A stretch of DNA of 64,000 nucleotides from Magnolia sinica (lineage: Eukaryota > Streptophyta > Magnoliopsida > Magnoliales > Magnoliaceae), in the NCBI RefSeq assembly GCF_029962835.1, contig NC_080583.1, positions 70,789,158 through 70,853,157 of the forward strand, in the 5' to 3' direction. The notes under the pieces were generated by a model. It was not told the origin of the DNA, did no database searches, and saw only the letters and a list, made by a program, of their open reading frames with translations. Below are positions 46,007 through 58,332 of the stretch, in pieces (the first letter of the stretch is position 1; the number at the start of each line of letters is the position of its first letter). The translations under genes and the position numbers were made by a program.

Positions 46007-47029
46007 AGAGACTGGCTTTTACTACGGAATTCTACAGAAATTATGGTTATACCAAAAAGTGCATGGGTGCTTTGAAATTTACTAGAACATGCATTCTGGA
46101 GGTTGAAATTACTAGAACACTTCCAGCAGGTATACCCAATGATGATGATCAGATAGATAAAAAGTTCAACGTGATCCAACATTGGTAGGCCAGGACGATT
46201 AAAAACAAAACAATTACATCATCCAAAAACTAAAAATTTACGTGTGGCCCACCTGATGTTGGATCCCCATGGTTTTTGGTTTATCTGATCATTATGATGA
46301 GGTGTACCTGCTGAACGGGTTGGATGTCACACAAACCACGTGATCCCACAATCCACTATTCCAATAGATTTTAGATTAGTAAAAGTAGACTGCGCGCGAT
46401 TGGTCATTTCATCCCCCCGAAAATCAGAATTCATTGGCAAAAATCCCTAGGTTGATTACATGACCACCAGAGCAGTGGGTGCCCTAATGGATGGCAAAAA
46501 ATGAAATAAATTAATAAATCAGAAGTAGCCATTTCAATAACCGCATATTCATGAATTAGAGCTTAGGATTCCCCAACCAAACTTATTTTGCCATTGTGAC
46601 TCAGCAACGGTGGATTCCACAATTCTATTGGTTTGATTTGAGCTAATGCATGATATGACTAATTGTGTATCAAGCTTCATACTCTGGAAGGAAAAAATGT
46701 TATCTTGTGACTCCCTGTTTTTGTTAATGCAGAAGGGCAACAGTGGGTAACCATACTGTGGAGTGTTCTTTGGGCCCACATTGATATTTGTGCCAATTCA
46801 CACCGCTCATCATTTGTGCCCAAATCACTTTGATTGAATGCTCCTAGCCATCCAATCAATGTATATTGCAACGGATGATTCACATTTCTGAATTTATCAT
46901 ACATCACAAGGACGGTTCATTTTGAGCTGGTGAAACGGAAATAGTCGAGTTACATGGGAGAGTGTTTTATCGGGTGGTGGGATGTGATTTTTTTTGCAGT
47001 CCTTTATATAGACCATGTTTGTTTTTTTT
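46007..47029. repeat. Foldback-family fragments and unassigned sequence
   Basis: Family pieces lie at 46225-46330 (gtggcccacctgatgttggatccc) and 46735-46880 (ctgtggagtgttctttgggcccac). The remaining sequence shows no gene. Confidence 0.4.
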
Positions 47030-47150
47030 TCCTGTGAATGCACGCAATCACCCGCCAACCACATGTTCGGTAATCCGACTCAAACTCACGTCTGTGGGGA
47101 AGAAGCTCACAACTCAAAGCTGTTCGCCCATACTGTGACAGGTTAATAAG
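47030..47150 (-). mobile_element. tRNA-derived SINE candidate 2
   Basis: The minus strand contains CAGACGTGAGTTTGAGTCGG (B-box-like GTTTGAGTC) followed by GTTGGCGGGTGATTGCGTGC and an A-rich tail of about nine A. The A box is less clear. Confidence 0.4.
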
Positions 47151-47281
47151 CACTGTTGATGGACTATCCACAAAAAGGTTTTCACTAAAATCATACATTG
47201 ATGCTCCGACGTAATAAAGAAGAAAGTATATCAATGGTCCACATTCAGCGTTTTAATTTTATTTTAAAAAAAAAAAAAAAA

Positions 47282-47440
47282 AATTGGTGGATGAGATCTT
47301 CCACTTTGAAAGATGTTTGAAGAACCCTCCATGGTGGGATTCAACAAAAACCAATGCTATGGAATATAAACCATGGGCCCAAGATAAGGAATAGAAATTG
47401 GTGGATGAGATCTTTCATTTTGAAAGATGTTTGAGGAATC
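47282..47440 (+). repeat. Direct repeat of about 50 bp beside element B
   Basis: The phrase attggtggatgagatctt with tttgaaagatgtttga occurs at about 47282 and again at about 47397, the second copy ending at the LTR of element B. Confidence 0.7.
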
Positions 47441-47443
47441 ATC

Positions 47444-48385
47444 TGTTGGAATATTTGGTTAAATTAAATAGACTATTAAAAATCTAGAACTAAAAAAGAA
47501 AATAAATTTTGAGAAAGAAGACTTATGAACTGAGTCTAAGCGTGACATGAGTCACTCGGCTTGAAATCAAATTTGCTCCCCTTAGACAGCGTCCCAAGCG
47601 TAGCTGGTTTCCAAAGCAATCGACCTCCAGGATACAACGACTATGACCCGGTCTCAGCGGTGCACTCACCATATGTGGGCTCGAACACTTGCAGTTTAAC
47701 CCAAAAGTGTTGAGTTAACTTAGTAATGAACTCAGCAAAATTTCTTAAACCAGAACCAGAATAACAAAGAGTTTTATAAGAGAATAAGATGATTTTTGTA
47801 CTTTAGAAACTAGAACGGAAGTCCTTATATAGACTCCGAAGTGGTGCATAAGCACCCTTTATAAAAGGTTAGGTCCGTTGGGTTTAAACCCAACAGGTGC
47901 GACCAACCGGAAGGGACGCATCTCTCTGGTTTAAAACGAAAAGGAGCAAGTGCAAGTACACTCCCGCACATACAGTCCTGCGAGTACCCATATACACATC
48001 CATGCGAGTACAGACACACCGTACCCGTACCTGCACCCGCACCCACGCCCAGCCCGTCCCGTCGCGTCGCGCACACGCACACGCACACGCACACGCACAC
48101 GGACTCGGACTCGGCTCGGCTCGGCGCGCGCGCGCGCGTGTGGTCAATGGCATAGATTAGAGCTATTGGCATAGCCCCCCCACAGGACCAAATTCACATG
48201 CCCCCTGAAAGGGGCTCAAGCCCTAGGCAAAAAGACTATCTTATATACAAGATAGTTTACCTTTTCAAATTCGATGTGGGACAAAACCCACAACACAAAA
48301 GTACCAAAGCTTTTCAAATGTGGAGGGAAATCACCGAAAATTTAAAAATTTAAATTTTAATATTATTTTAAAATAAAATATAACA
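47444..48385 (-). repeat. Element B 3' LTR (942 bp)
   Basis: TATA box CTATATAAGG on the minus strand at 47823-47832. CpG-rich low-complexity tract at about 47983-48145 with a (CACACG)n-like core. Hairpin ACTATCTT/AAGATAGT near 48235-48256. The polypurine tract AAAACATGTGGGGGAT lies at 48386-48401 on the minus strand. Confidence 0.9.
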
Positions 48386-48900
48386 ATCCCCCACATGTTT
48401 TAAAATAAACACTTTCGGATTAAAGCGTAATAGTTGTGCAATGGTGCCGGTGTCACCATAAACTTGAACCGACATTAGAGTAAGCAAGACAGGTTTATAG
48501 GAATCAGGTGACACCATAGTCTTGAACCTGAATCCTTTTAATGTAGATCACAAGTACATGCCACTCATACAACTCTTCCTCTGCAAGTGATTCTGTGGTT
48601 CAGTGTGTTTCGGTCATACACCATCACCTGAATTTCATGAGTGTTCTAGAGAATTCGCCCAAATTCTCATAGAAAGCGGCCTCCACCTTCACAGCCATAT
48701 AGGTGACCTCGATCAAGTGTATGCAACAACTATATACACCACAAAATATATGGTTATGGATCCATTAAGAGTTTTAAAAACTCATCCTTCTGCGTTGCTA
48801 CTCGCACTGTACACCATAGAAGGGGCTCATAAAACTCAGTGTAATCGTTTACCTCGTATCTTGTTGTTTACCCATTGAACCTATCTCATGGGATCTCCAC

Positions 48901-51900
48901 TTATATAGGTTGGGTTGCCGACATTGGCAGCTCATATATTAGGCTTAACCCCATTCCCTTCGATGTATCATCAACTAACCTTTTAGATAATCCTTTAGTC
49001 AGAGGATCTACCAAATTCTTTTCTGACCTCACAAAGTCAATAGATATGACTCCATCACGCAATATGTGTTTCAATATGTTGTGTCTCAGTCTAATACGTC
49101 TGCTCTTTTCATTATATATTTTACTCTTTGCTTTCGCTATAGCTGCTTGACAGTCACAATGAATAACTACGGCCGATACAGGCTTTGGCCACAATGGTAT
49201 ATCAGTTAAGAGATTTTTAAGCCACTCGGCTTTTGATCCAGCCTTTTCTAAGGCAATAAACTTGGATTCCATAGTAGACCGAGCGATACATGTCTGCTTG
49301 GTAGACTTCCAAGAGACTACTCCTCTATCTAAAGTGAAGACATCCACTCGTGGATTTTGTCTCATCTGAATCACTAATCCAGTTAGCATCACTGTATCCT
49401 TCTAATACAGCAGGAAAACCATTATAATGTAAACCATAGGCTATACTGCCTTTTAGGTATCTCAAAATCCTAGACAAAGCATTCCAATGCTTTTTTCCAG
49501 GGTTATGTGTATATCTACTTAGCCTACCTACTGCAAAAGCAATGTCTAGTCTAGTGCAGTTTGTTAGATACATAAGGCTACCAATTATTCTGGAATACTC
49601 CAATTGAGACACACTATTTTCTGTATTCTTCATGAGAGTCACACTATAATCATAAGGAGTACTGACAGGTAAACAGTCAAAATGGTTAAACTTTCTCAAT
49701 ATCTTCTCAATGTAATGAGATTGAGATAATATAATAACACCATTTTTTCTGGTTACTTCAATACCCAAGATTACACTAGCCTCTCCTAAGTCTTTCATGT
49801 CAAACTTAGATGACAAGAATTTCTTAGTTGTATTAACTAATTTAATATTAGTTCCAAAAATAAGCATGTCATCAACATAAAGGCATATAATAACATAATC
49901 ATTTTCAGAAATTTTACTATATACACATCTATCTACATCATTTATATGATAACCATTTAATTTTAAAACACCATCAAATTTTTCATACCATTGTTTAGGA
50001 GCCTGTTTTAAACCATATGTGATTTAATTAGTCTACATACTTTATTTTCTTTTCCCGATATCTTATAACCCTCAGGTTATTACATATATATTTCTTCTTC
50101 TAAGTCTCCATTTAGGAAAGCTGTCTTAACGTCCATTTGGTGTACCACCAGTTTATATATGGAGGCTATCGCTATTAAGACCCTGATAGTTGTAATTCTA
50201 GTTACAGGAGAGTATGTATCAAAGTAATCTATTCCTTCTTTTTGTTTAAAGCCTTTCGCTACCAACCTAGCCTTAAACTTATCAATAGTCCCATCTGGTT
50301 TTAGTTTCTTTCTAAATACTCATTTACAACCTATTGGTTTATTTTCAAGTGGTAGGTCTACAATTTCTCAAGTGTTATTAGATATAATAGATTCTAACTC
50401 ATCATTTATTGCTTCCTTCCAAAAGGTTGCATCTGGAGAGTTAATTGCTTCTATATACGTTGTAGGATCATCTTCTACTAAGAAAGTGAAAAAACCATCT
50501 TCTAGGTTAGTTTCTCTTCTAACTCTAGTACTTTTTCTTGGTTGTATCTCTTCTACTACTTTTTCGTATGCATTTTTACTAATAGATGCAATATCTGATT
50601 CATTGACTTCCTCTATTTCTATAGATTTAGATTTCATAGGGAATATGTTCTCAAAGAACTCTGCATCCCTAGCTTCTAATTGTATTAGGATCTAGAATAT
50701 TATCCTTAGTTTTTAAAACTAGAAACCTATAGGCCGCACTATTTTGTGCGTAACCTATAAATACACAGTCGGTCGTTTTAGGACCTAACTTTCTTTTCTT
50801 AGTTTCAGGTAATCCTACTTTAGCAAGACACCCCCACACTTTAATATATTTGTAACTAGGAACATGATTCTTCCAAAGTTCATATGGTGTTTGTTCAGAA
50901 GATTTAGAAGGAATCCTATTTAGAATATAACAAGCAGATAGAATTGCTTCTCCCCACATATTTGAGGGTAAGCCTGAACTATTTAACATAGCATTCATCA
51001 TTTCTTTTAGAGTTCTATTCTTACGTTCTGCTATTCCATTCTGTTCTGGTGTATAAGGAGCTGTAGTTTCATGAACTATTCCATTCTTTTCACATAATTC
51101 TCTAAATTGAGAAGATTCATATTCACCTCCTCTATCTGTTCTAAGTCTTTTAATTTTTATATTTAACTGATTTTCAACTTCAAGTTTGTATTTAGAAAAA
51201 GCATGTAAAGCTTCATCTTTGTTTCTTAATAGATAGACTCTAGTGAACCTAGAGTAATCATCTACAAAAGTTATGTAATATCTTTTTCCACCTCTAGACA
51301 TGTGATTTCTAAAATCACCTAAGTCACTGTGTATTAACTCTAATAGAACAGATGATCTTTCTATTTGTTTAAAGGGTTTTCTAATGAATTTTGATTCGAC
51401 ACATGTTTCACATTTGTCAAATTCTTCATTAGATATATTAGGTAATAAACCTAATCTTTTCATTTTCTTCAAAGATGCTATATTCACATGACCTAATCTA
51501 CTATGCCATAGATAAAAAGGTTCAACGATATAAACAGAACTGAATGTCTTCTTATTATTATCATTGGATACATTTATAATGAATAAACCATCGCTACAGT
51601 ACCCCTTACCAACAAAAGTTCCATTCTTAGTCATTACAAGCTTATCTGAATCAAATACTAACTTAACACCAGCCTTATTAAGAAGTGAACTAGAGACCAA
51701 GTTTCTTCTAATGTCAGGCACATGTAAGACATCATTCAACATTAGAGTCTTTCCAGATGTGAGTTTCAGAAGTACTTTTCCTTTCCCTACAACTGGAGAC
51801 GTTCTAGCATTACCCATGAACACCTGTTCATCATCTCTTGATACTTGGTAGGAGGTAAACATGCTACGATTCTTGCACACGTGCCTAGTTGCACCAGTGT

Positions 51901-51959
51901 CTAGCACCCACTCTAAGTTGTTTACAAGGAAGACTTCTGACACCACAGCTACCATCATG
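48901..51959 (-). pseudogene. Element B pol, broken
   Basis: One long frame (50669-52288) covers both zinc knuckles, the protease (VLDTGATRHVC), pre-integrase (FYLWHSRLGHVN) and the integrase core (FVDDYSRFTRVY, DRGGEYESSQF, then NGIAERKNRTLKEMM). It ends in a frame change near 50670. RT is split over 50368-50637, 50080-50265 and 49325-49867 by stops and one-base changes. RNase H is in 48901-49392, reached by another frame change near 49330-49390. Confidence 0.9.
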
Positions 51960-52812
51960 TCAGACTCATTGCCTGTTTCTGTAAGATTGGCCTGCGGCTT
52001 ATCTTTGTTTTTCTTAAGCCTGCAGGCTTTGACATGATGCCCAAGCTTTCCACAGTTGTAGCAGTTTCCCTTTTTCTTGAATTGATTGTTTGCATTCTTC
52101 TTTTTGAGCCTGCATTCATTTGCATAATGTCCAGGTTTGCCACAGTTATGACAGTTGCCATTTTTCTTATTATTTGCCCGACTTGATTCCAAAATATTCG
52201 CCTTTGAATCTATCTCATTTTTATTTTCTTTTTGGTCTCTGATTCTATTGGTCTCTTCTATTCGTATGTGTACAATAGTGGTTTCCAAAGAAACATCATT
52301 TTTTTATGTTTCATTTTATTCTTATATTCTTTTCAGGAGGGCTGTAGCTTTTCTATCAGTGCTCCTAACAGAAACACTTCATCCAACTTAATTTCTTCTG
52401 TTGACAGTTCATAAACTAGATTTTAAAAATCATGAATCTGATTAGTGACAGGTTTATCATCTATCATTTCATAATGAAGAAAATTAGTAATTGCATGTTT
52501 CTTAGCGCCTGCATCTTCCAACATGTACTTCTTTTCCAAAGCAGTTCATATTTCTTTAGCAGACACGTAAAAAGTATACACGTCATATAGTTCGTTGGAT
52601 AAAAAGTTTAGAATATAATTTTTACAATTATTTTCATCTGCTACTTTGGTTTGATATGCTGGATCTATAATAAATGATTCGGATAAAATGTATGAAACTT
52701 TAAGGGTGGTTAATATGAACATCAATTTCTGTTTCCACCGTTTAAAGCATTGTCCAGCGAACGGTTCGATTTTGGCTAACTCAGTAGAAGCATTTACTGT
52801 TACTGTAGTCAT
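51960..52812 (-). pseudogene. Element B gag with two CCHC knuckles, broken
   Basis: The ATG at 52812-52810 starts MTTVTVNAS, 33 bases inside the 5' LTR. The frame is open to VSAKEI, where TGA replaces the tryptophan codon seen in element A (AKDIWTA). Further down CAA has become TAA (HDF*). A one-base loss in a T/A run near 52300 shifts the frame. The knuckles read CHNCGKPGHYANEC and CYNCGKLGHHVKAC, both complete. Confidence 0.85.
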
Positions 52813-52828
52813 AGTCTATGTAATTCAA

Positions 52829-52977
52829 CAATTCGATTTCAAGATTGTTGGAATATTTGGTTGAATTAAATAGACTATTAAAAATCGAGAACCAAAAAAG
52901 GAAAATAAATTTTGAGAAAGAAGAACTTATTGAATTGAGTCGAGGCGTGACTGAGTCACTCGGCTTGAAATCGAATT
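52829..52977 (-). other. Primer-site region of element B with U5 inverted repeat
   Basis: AATTCGATTTCAAG at 52830-52843, two bases inside the 5' LTR, is the exact inverted complement of CTTGAAATCGAATT at 52964-52977 in U5. It is the counterpart of the 16-base match in element A, shorter by one lost base on the internal side. Confidence 0.7.
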
Positions 52978-53692
52978 TGCTCCCCTTGGACAGCGTCCCA
53001 AGTGCAACAGGTTTCCAGAGCAATCGACCTCCAGGATACAACGACTATGACCCGGTCCCAGCGGTGCACTCACTGTACACGGGCTCGAACTACTTGCAGT
53101 TTAATCCGAAAGTGCTGAGTTGACTCGCGATGAACTCAGTAGAAAAATGCTTAAAACCGAATATCAGAGAGCGTTTTATAAGAGAAGAATTTTTCGTATA
53201 TATGAAACTGGAATCGGTTGTCTTTATATAGACTCCGAAGTGGTGCATAAGCACCCTTTTCAAAAGGTTAGGTCCGTTGGGTTTAAACCCAACAGAGGCG
53301 ACCAACCGGAAGGGACGCATCTCTCTGGTTTAAAACGAAAAGGCGCAAGTGCGAGTACACTCCCGCACATACAGTCCTGCGAGTACCCATACACACACCC
53401 ACGCGAGTACACACACACCGCACCCGCGCCCACGCCCAGCCCAGCCCAGCCCGTCCCGTCCCGTCCCGTCGCGCACACGGACACGGACACGGACTCGGAC
53501 TCGGACTCGGCTCGGCTCGGCTCGGCTCGGCACAGCACGGCACTATCTTATATACAAGATAGTTTATCTTTTCAAATCCGATGTGGGACAAAACCCACAA
53601 CACAAAAGTACCAAAGCTTTTCAAATGTGGAGGGAAAACACCGAAAATTTGAAAATTCAAATTTTAATATTATTTTAAAACAAAATACAACA
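52846..53692 (-). repeat. Element B 5' LTR (847 bp), internally deleted
   Basis: TATA box CTATATAAAG on the minus strand at 53222-53231. CpG-rich tract at about 53388-53542. At about 53543 the tract runs straight into actatcttatatac. The roughly 100 bases that follow it in the other three LTRs (from ggtcaatggcata to caaaaag) are absent. Confidence 0.9.
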
Positions 53693-53879
53693 TTCACATC
53701 AAGAAATCATGGGGATATTTTCTTAACGCTGCAGCATTTTTTGTTTTGTTTTGTTTTTTTTTTTTTTTTTAAATTCCCGCAACCTGTCGCGTAAAATATG
53801 GGAGCCATATAGAAGATAAACTGCATGTTTAAATCAATGGGCGATGGAAGTGAACATTCTTGGTCCAAAATTATTATAC

Positions 53880-54715
53880 TGGAAATGTCTTATAATTGAT
53901 CTAGACCGTTTATCATCTAGGCCTCACACTTGATTGACAATGAATCTCAAGAGCCACTTTAATTATGTGACACTATCAATGACCAGATTGATTAAAAAAA
54001 TTTCTAGTCATTGATATGGACTGTCTTAATGTAGGCCACCTTTGATTGACCGCAAGTCTCAAGAATCATTTTGATTGGATGTTTTTTGTTTTTTTTCACA
54101 CCCACCCACACCACGTGGGCACTCAATCCCTGGTCTCCGTATTCAAATAGAGTGTCTACCCCTGAGCCATGGAGCCAGACCCAAATTGTGGTCAATGTCC
54201 AAGAAAATGGATGGTCCAAGTTTATTTTATTAGAAAAGGACTATCGTTGATCTTGACCGTTTATCATGTGGGTCCTGCCGTTGATTGAGTTTAAGGATTC
54301 ACTTTGATAAGGTGATTTTGACCCTCGAATCAATGGCCAGGAAAATGGATGGTTTAGTAGAAAAAGGTTTGATAATTGATCTAAAAGGTCTGATGTCCAT
54401 GTTGCATTTGAGTGACCATAATCTTGAGAACCACTCTTATCATGTTATCATAACCATTTGATCGACTGTCAATGAAATGGAAAGTGGTGATTGATTATAC
54501 TGAAAAATTGCTCTAATCTAGAGGAAAATGGACGGCCTAGATGTATTACTGTGAAAAGAAAAAAGTTTGCTAATTGATCTGAACTGTCTATGATATACAT
54601 GTTGCATTTGGTTGACCGTGATCTCGAAAACCACTTTGATCAGGTGACCATAACCATTTGATCGAATGTCAAGAAAATGAACGATCAGGTGACCATAACC
54701 TCTCCGCTTCTATCC
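53880..54715. repeat. Diverged tandem array
   Basis: Units contain aattgatctagaccgttta-like, ttgattgaccgcaa-like and ctcaagaaccactttgat-like words. The aattgatct-type word occurs near 53897, 54012, 54249, 54376 and 54577. Spacing is irregular and one gap holds a SINE. No coding capacity. Confidence 0.55.
54070..54188 (-). mobile_element. tRNA-derived SINE candidate 3
   Basis: The minus strand reads CATGGCTCAGGGGTAGACAC (A box), then CAGGGATTGAGTGCC (B-box-like), then TGTGGGTGGGTGTG and an A-rich tail. It is inserted in the tandem array. This is the clearest of the three SINE candidates. Confidence 0.6.
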
Positions 54716-54719
54716 AGCA

Positions 54720-55400
54720 CCACCTTGTTGTAGTAAGTCCAAATTAGTTTTAATTTAGTTTTCACTTTATCCAGAGCATCGCTGCAACAAGCCAGTTAGC
54801 TTAGGTTAGGTTAAATATCCCAATCGTCGGATACAGCAATCGTCTCATGACCGTTTGAATTTCTCACGACCAACTAAGTTGGGAAAAGTGTCGGGACTGC
54901 AGCCATTTCACCAGATTGAACTGTTGTTGGTAATTTATTATGCTTTATTTATTTTATCTGCTAATTATACTTTATCTATATTTAAATTAATAAAATCCAC
55001 GTAGCCTTCTATTTTTTTCCTTCTTTTTTAAATATTTGCATTGTTTTTTTTTTTTTGAACATGACTAAGCCATCACCGTAGTAGAAAAAGTCCTTATCTC
55101 ATGGCAAAAAGAATCCATTTAAAGTACTAACACTCCCCTTTACCAATCGTCTGATCATTTTATCATCAATGGATGAATAGATGGTTGATCCTCACAATTC
55201 TAGTCTTAATTCGTCTATCACGGCACATGAGGTCACTGTTCTTTATTTTGATTCAAGTCGAATATAACTCAGGCATGCCTGACACTTGCATACTCTCACA
55301 CGCATAACTGAAATTGAGCCATTCATTACACGTGTGGTTGCATGTTCGAATTGAACAACAACACCTTTTTTGGTCACGCCTAATGGGCGCGATATGTTAA
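54720..55400. other. Unassigned sequence
   Basis: AT-rich with T-runs; no gene, RNA or mobile element recognised. Confidence 0.3.
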
Positions 55401-55439
55401 GTCGCAATTCATCTATAATGCAACATGGTTAGAAAACAG

Positions 55440-55811
55440 TGAGGCATGGCCAATAATCCTCTTGAGATCATGGAAGAACCACGAGATAAGGTTCCTCGTA
55501 TAGAACCCATTAACGTGGAAGCAAGATCTTTCCATGGCAATGCTTCACTAGATGATATTGCATAAACCTTGCGTGATGTGCCAGGAACCCTACGACAGAT
55601 GTATGAAAGCAACGGGAAGCAAGCAGAAATTTTCACTAGGTTTCTAGGGATGTTTTTTGAAAGATTCTCAACACCTATGAACTGCCAAACTATCGATAAT
55701 TACCTAGTGAATTTAGAGGTAGAGAGACCGACTGAACTTCCAAGCGTCAGCCGGGTGAAACCTCAAGGCTTCCCTGCACCACCTCAAGTGGTTGTGAGAA
55801 GGGAAGACTGA
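55440..55811 (+). pseudogene. Possible retroelement gag remnant
   Basis: The plus frame from about 55455 to the TGA at 55809-55811, with a stop at 55566, reads hydrophilic protein such as DVPGTLRQMYESNGKQ and FFERFSTPMNCQ. It resembles a gag or linker segment of a gypsy element only in composition and position next to an LTR. No diagnostic motif is seen. Confidence 0.3.
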
Positions 55812-56955
55812 AACAACCGTCCTCAAGAGTTGAAGTTAAAGAACTAAAGTATTGAAGATCAAAAGGAAACAAGTAACTGAGATGGAAGAACATCGATCAA
55901 GAGTTAGAAATCAAATGAAGAAAATCAACAATTTTCGATGCAATCGATCAACCTTCGATTCGAACAAGTGACCATCGATTGGACATTGATCGATCGAGAA
56001 AACCATGAAAATCCTAATTTGGTTGCTGGATAAAATTGCACATCTTTGATTCAATTAAAGAGGAGTTCGATTTGATCAAGAAAACACCGAACTTTTGAAA
56101 TTACTTGTTTGACAGTTTCTGACACTTTTGATTTAATCGAAAAGTTGTTTTGTTCGATCAATGGATTTCAATTGGAATCAATCAATTGAATTTTTCAAAG
56201 TTGGTGGGAATTTTTCTTGTTTAAGAAGGCCCTCTAAACGTGTTTAAAGACATCCTAGAGCTTGGAGAGAGGGGGGGGGGGGCAGTCTCTTGTCGTTGTA
56301 TCCGACATCCCTTTTTGCCTTCCTTCTTTAATTTTCATTTCAGTTTTAGTTTGTTATGTTTTTTTCTGTTTTAAGGTGTTAGCTATATGCATGGCTAATC
56401 TCTTGGCAAGGCTAAGGAGTAACCTTTTAATAGATTCTTATACTTATTTCGTTTTAAATTCAATGACAATGGTTTGATTAATGAATTGATATTGTTTTGA
56501 TTGAATTCTTAGTATTGGTGAAAGTTTTAATCTATAAAATCCCTTGATCTATTATTAACTCCAGGTAGAATAGACGCTTGGAATCCCCTGCAATCAAATA
56601 CTTAGTTCTTTATGTGAAATCAGTCAATTGAGATTCATATCTTGTTTGGATATTCTAAATTGGTTTAATAGTTCTATATTTTTATTGGAATTAATCATTA
56701 TTCAATTCCAATTGAGTCATCAAAGTTGAATTCGCGAATTACTATAAGGGTTTGTTAAAAGTGGATCCATGAATCCTTAGTTTGCATTTATTAATTGTTT
56801 CTACATTATTCCAATTTCCCCTAACAAGAAAAGTCATAATCATATTCGCTTTCAGTTCTAGTAGTGTTTTTAACCAATTCAGTCCCTATGGATCGGCCTC
56901 TATCTTACTAAGTATATGTCCTATTTTGCAACCTTATACTTAGGGTGGTTAAACA
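55810..56955 (+). repeat. Gypsy-type LTR, plus orientation (left end approximate)
   Basis: The right end ...TAAACA is followed by the primer site at about 56958. The last 80 bases (ccctatggatcgg, cttatacttagggtgg) match the family of the LTR at 29162-30577. The 5' half contains several tcgatcaatcgat-like words at 55930-56170. The left end at a TGAAACAACCG word is a guess. Confidence 0.5.
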
Positions 56956-56957
56956 AG

Positions 56958-56980
56958 TTTTTAGCGCCGTTGTTGGAGAT
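56958..56980 (+). other. Degenerate tRNA-Asp-type primer site
   Basis: TTTTAGCGCCGTTGTTGGAG compares with the expected TGGCGCCGTTGCCGGGGA. It is decayed but in the right place, directly after the LTR end at 56955. The downstream internal region (to about 57400) shows no gene. Confidence 0.6.
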
Positions 56981-57469
56981 TGTGTGTTAAGAACACTTCA
57001 GGTTAGTTCCTAAGGTTTTTGTTTTTAGAATTTGTCTCTATGTTAGTTTATTTTTGTTTTTAGAATTTTTGTTTCTAGGCTTTTTTTTTTAATTCATTAT
57101 TTACCAACATTTTCTATATGTTCTGTATGATTATTTTTTACTCAAGTGTTTTCCCCACCGATGACATCATTCTCTTATTCCCTCTTAATTGCTTTCTTAG
57201 TTGGCTATTCCTGCGTTTTTATTTTTTTTAGGGTTAGGTTTTTAATTTTAGTATTTTTGTGTGTTCATGTCCAAGTAGACACATGATCACACACTTCGTC
57301 TTTTAAGCGAAGGAGGTTTGTTTGAAGGACTGTCCGTTCACAGTAGAACTAGAAAACACTCAAGAGTACTTGTGAATCAACTATGATTAAGAACGAACCA
57401 AACCCTGATGAGAACGGAGTACAATCAAATGGCCAGCTTAAAACATGTTCTTTTAGCCATCTATTTTGT

Positions 57470-57700
57470 TCAGCACACTGGCCCACCTGAAGTGGGTACA
57501 GCCTGTATTTTGAGCCCGAGCATTAACATTGCAGGGATCACCCAATGGGCCCGGCTCAAAAAAAAAAAGAGAGGCAGAAATAGCAGTCCCGCACGTACCC
57601 TCAATGGAGCTTTTGTAACCCCACAATTGCGTACAATGAATACCACCTACATGGCCAACAGATGCAATATCCAAGCCATCCAACTGTGTGGATGTTCTTA
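57470..57700. repeat. Foldback-family fragment
   Basis: The words ctggcccacctgaagtgggt, cattaacattgcagggatcacccaatggg and ccaagccatccaactgtgtgga are decayed pieces of the family. The two open frames here are repeat sequence. Confidence 0.45.
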
Positions 57701-57745
57701 CGCAAAATAAATCTGATCCACTTAGCCATGATTAGTATTTTTCAG

Positions 57746-58085
57746 CAATACATTTGTTCCGTAAACAGTGGCTTGGACCTCATTCATGGGCCAGAGCATC
57801 TGCATGGTATGTTAGCACATGTAGCGTGCACAAGCGCTTCAGCAAAGCTTTCATCGATGTACTCGAATGTAAACCACCAAGGTTCTTACATCCCTTTACA
57901 GTTGAGATCAGCGACCTTGGTACGACATTAAATTCTACTAAAATGGAAGCAGACAGTGCAAACTGTTCGATAAAATTCATGCATCATGATACAGACATTC
58001 GTACCATACCACCAGATGAATTCATATACGGTGATCGGCAACATGGTATTGTCAAACTACGAGTAAACACAACAGAAATGGATTT
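57746..58085 (+). CDS. Candidate internal exon of an unrecognised gene
   Basis: The plus frame is open from the acceptor-like ATTTTTCAG at 57737-57745 to a GT at 58086, with balanced protein composition: WLGPHSWARASAWYVSTC, PPRFLHPFTVEISDL, TIPPDEFIYGDRQHG. The frame continues to a stop at 58174-58176 in T-rich sequence that looks intronic. I do not recognise the family. No neighbouring exon could be joined with confidence. It faces the translocator exons tail to tail. The opposite strand is also open over 57780-57980 but has a serine-heavy composition typical of an antisense shadow. Confidence 0.35.
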
Positions 58086-58332
58086 GTACTTTCATTCTTT
58101 CTTTCTTTTTTTCATTTCTTTCTGTTTTTTTTTTTCTTTTTCTTTTTCTTTTCCTTTTAATCCATGGAGTGTTTGATCGTTTTAAAGGAAAATGGAGTGC
58201 TAATACAAACACAAAATGTCAGCTTTTTCTGATGCAAAAATTCACATGCACCATACCTCCGGGCCTTGTTATCACACCCTTTACCAATGGAAAGGGGGTG
58301 TGCAGAATCAATTTTTATTGCTCTGATTTGCA

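Larger units (their letters stand above)
47444..53692 (-). mobile_element. Ty1/copia LTR retrotransposon B, sister of A
   Basis: LTRs 47444-48385 and 52846-53692 start TGTTGG and end CA. The coding order and sequence match element A throughout on the minus strand. The 5-bp flanks are TCATC on the left and TTCAC on the right, which are not identical, so a clean target duplication is not seen. The right LTR has lost about 100 bases. The integrase-side frame is longer and more intact than in A, while gag and RT are more broken. Confidence 0.93.

Noticed and set aside
57780-57980. Minus-strand frame opposite the candidate exon
   Set aside because: Its composition is that of an antisense shadow, and the plus strand has both splice-like edges and the longer frame.
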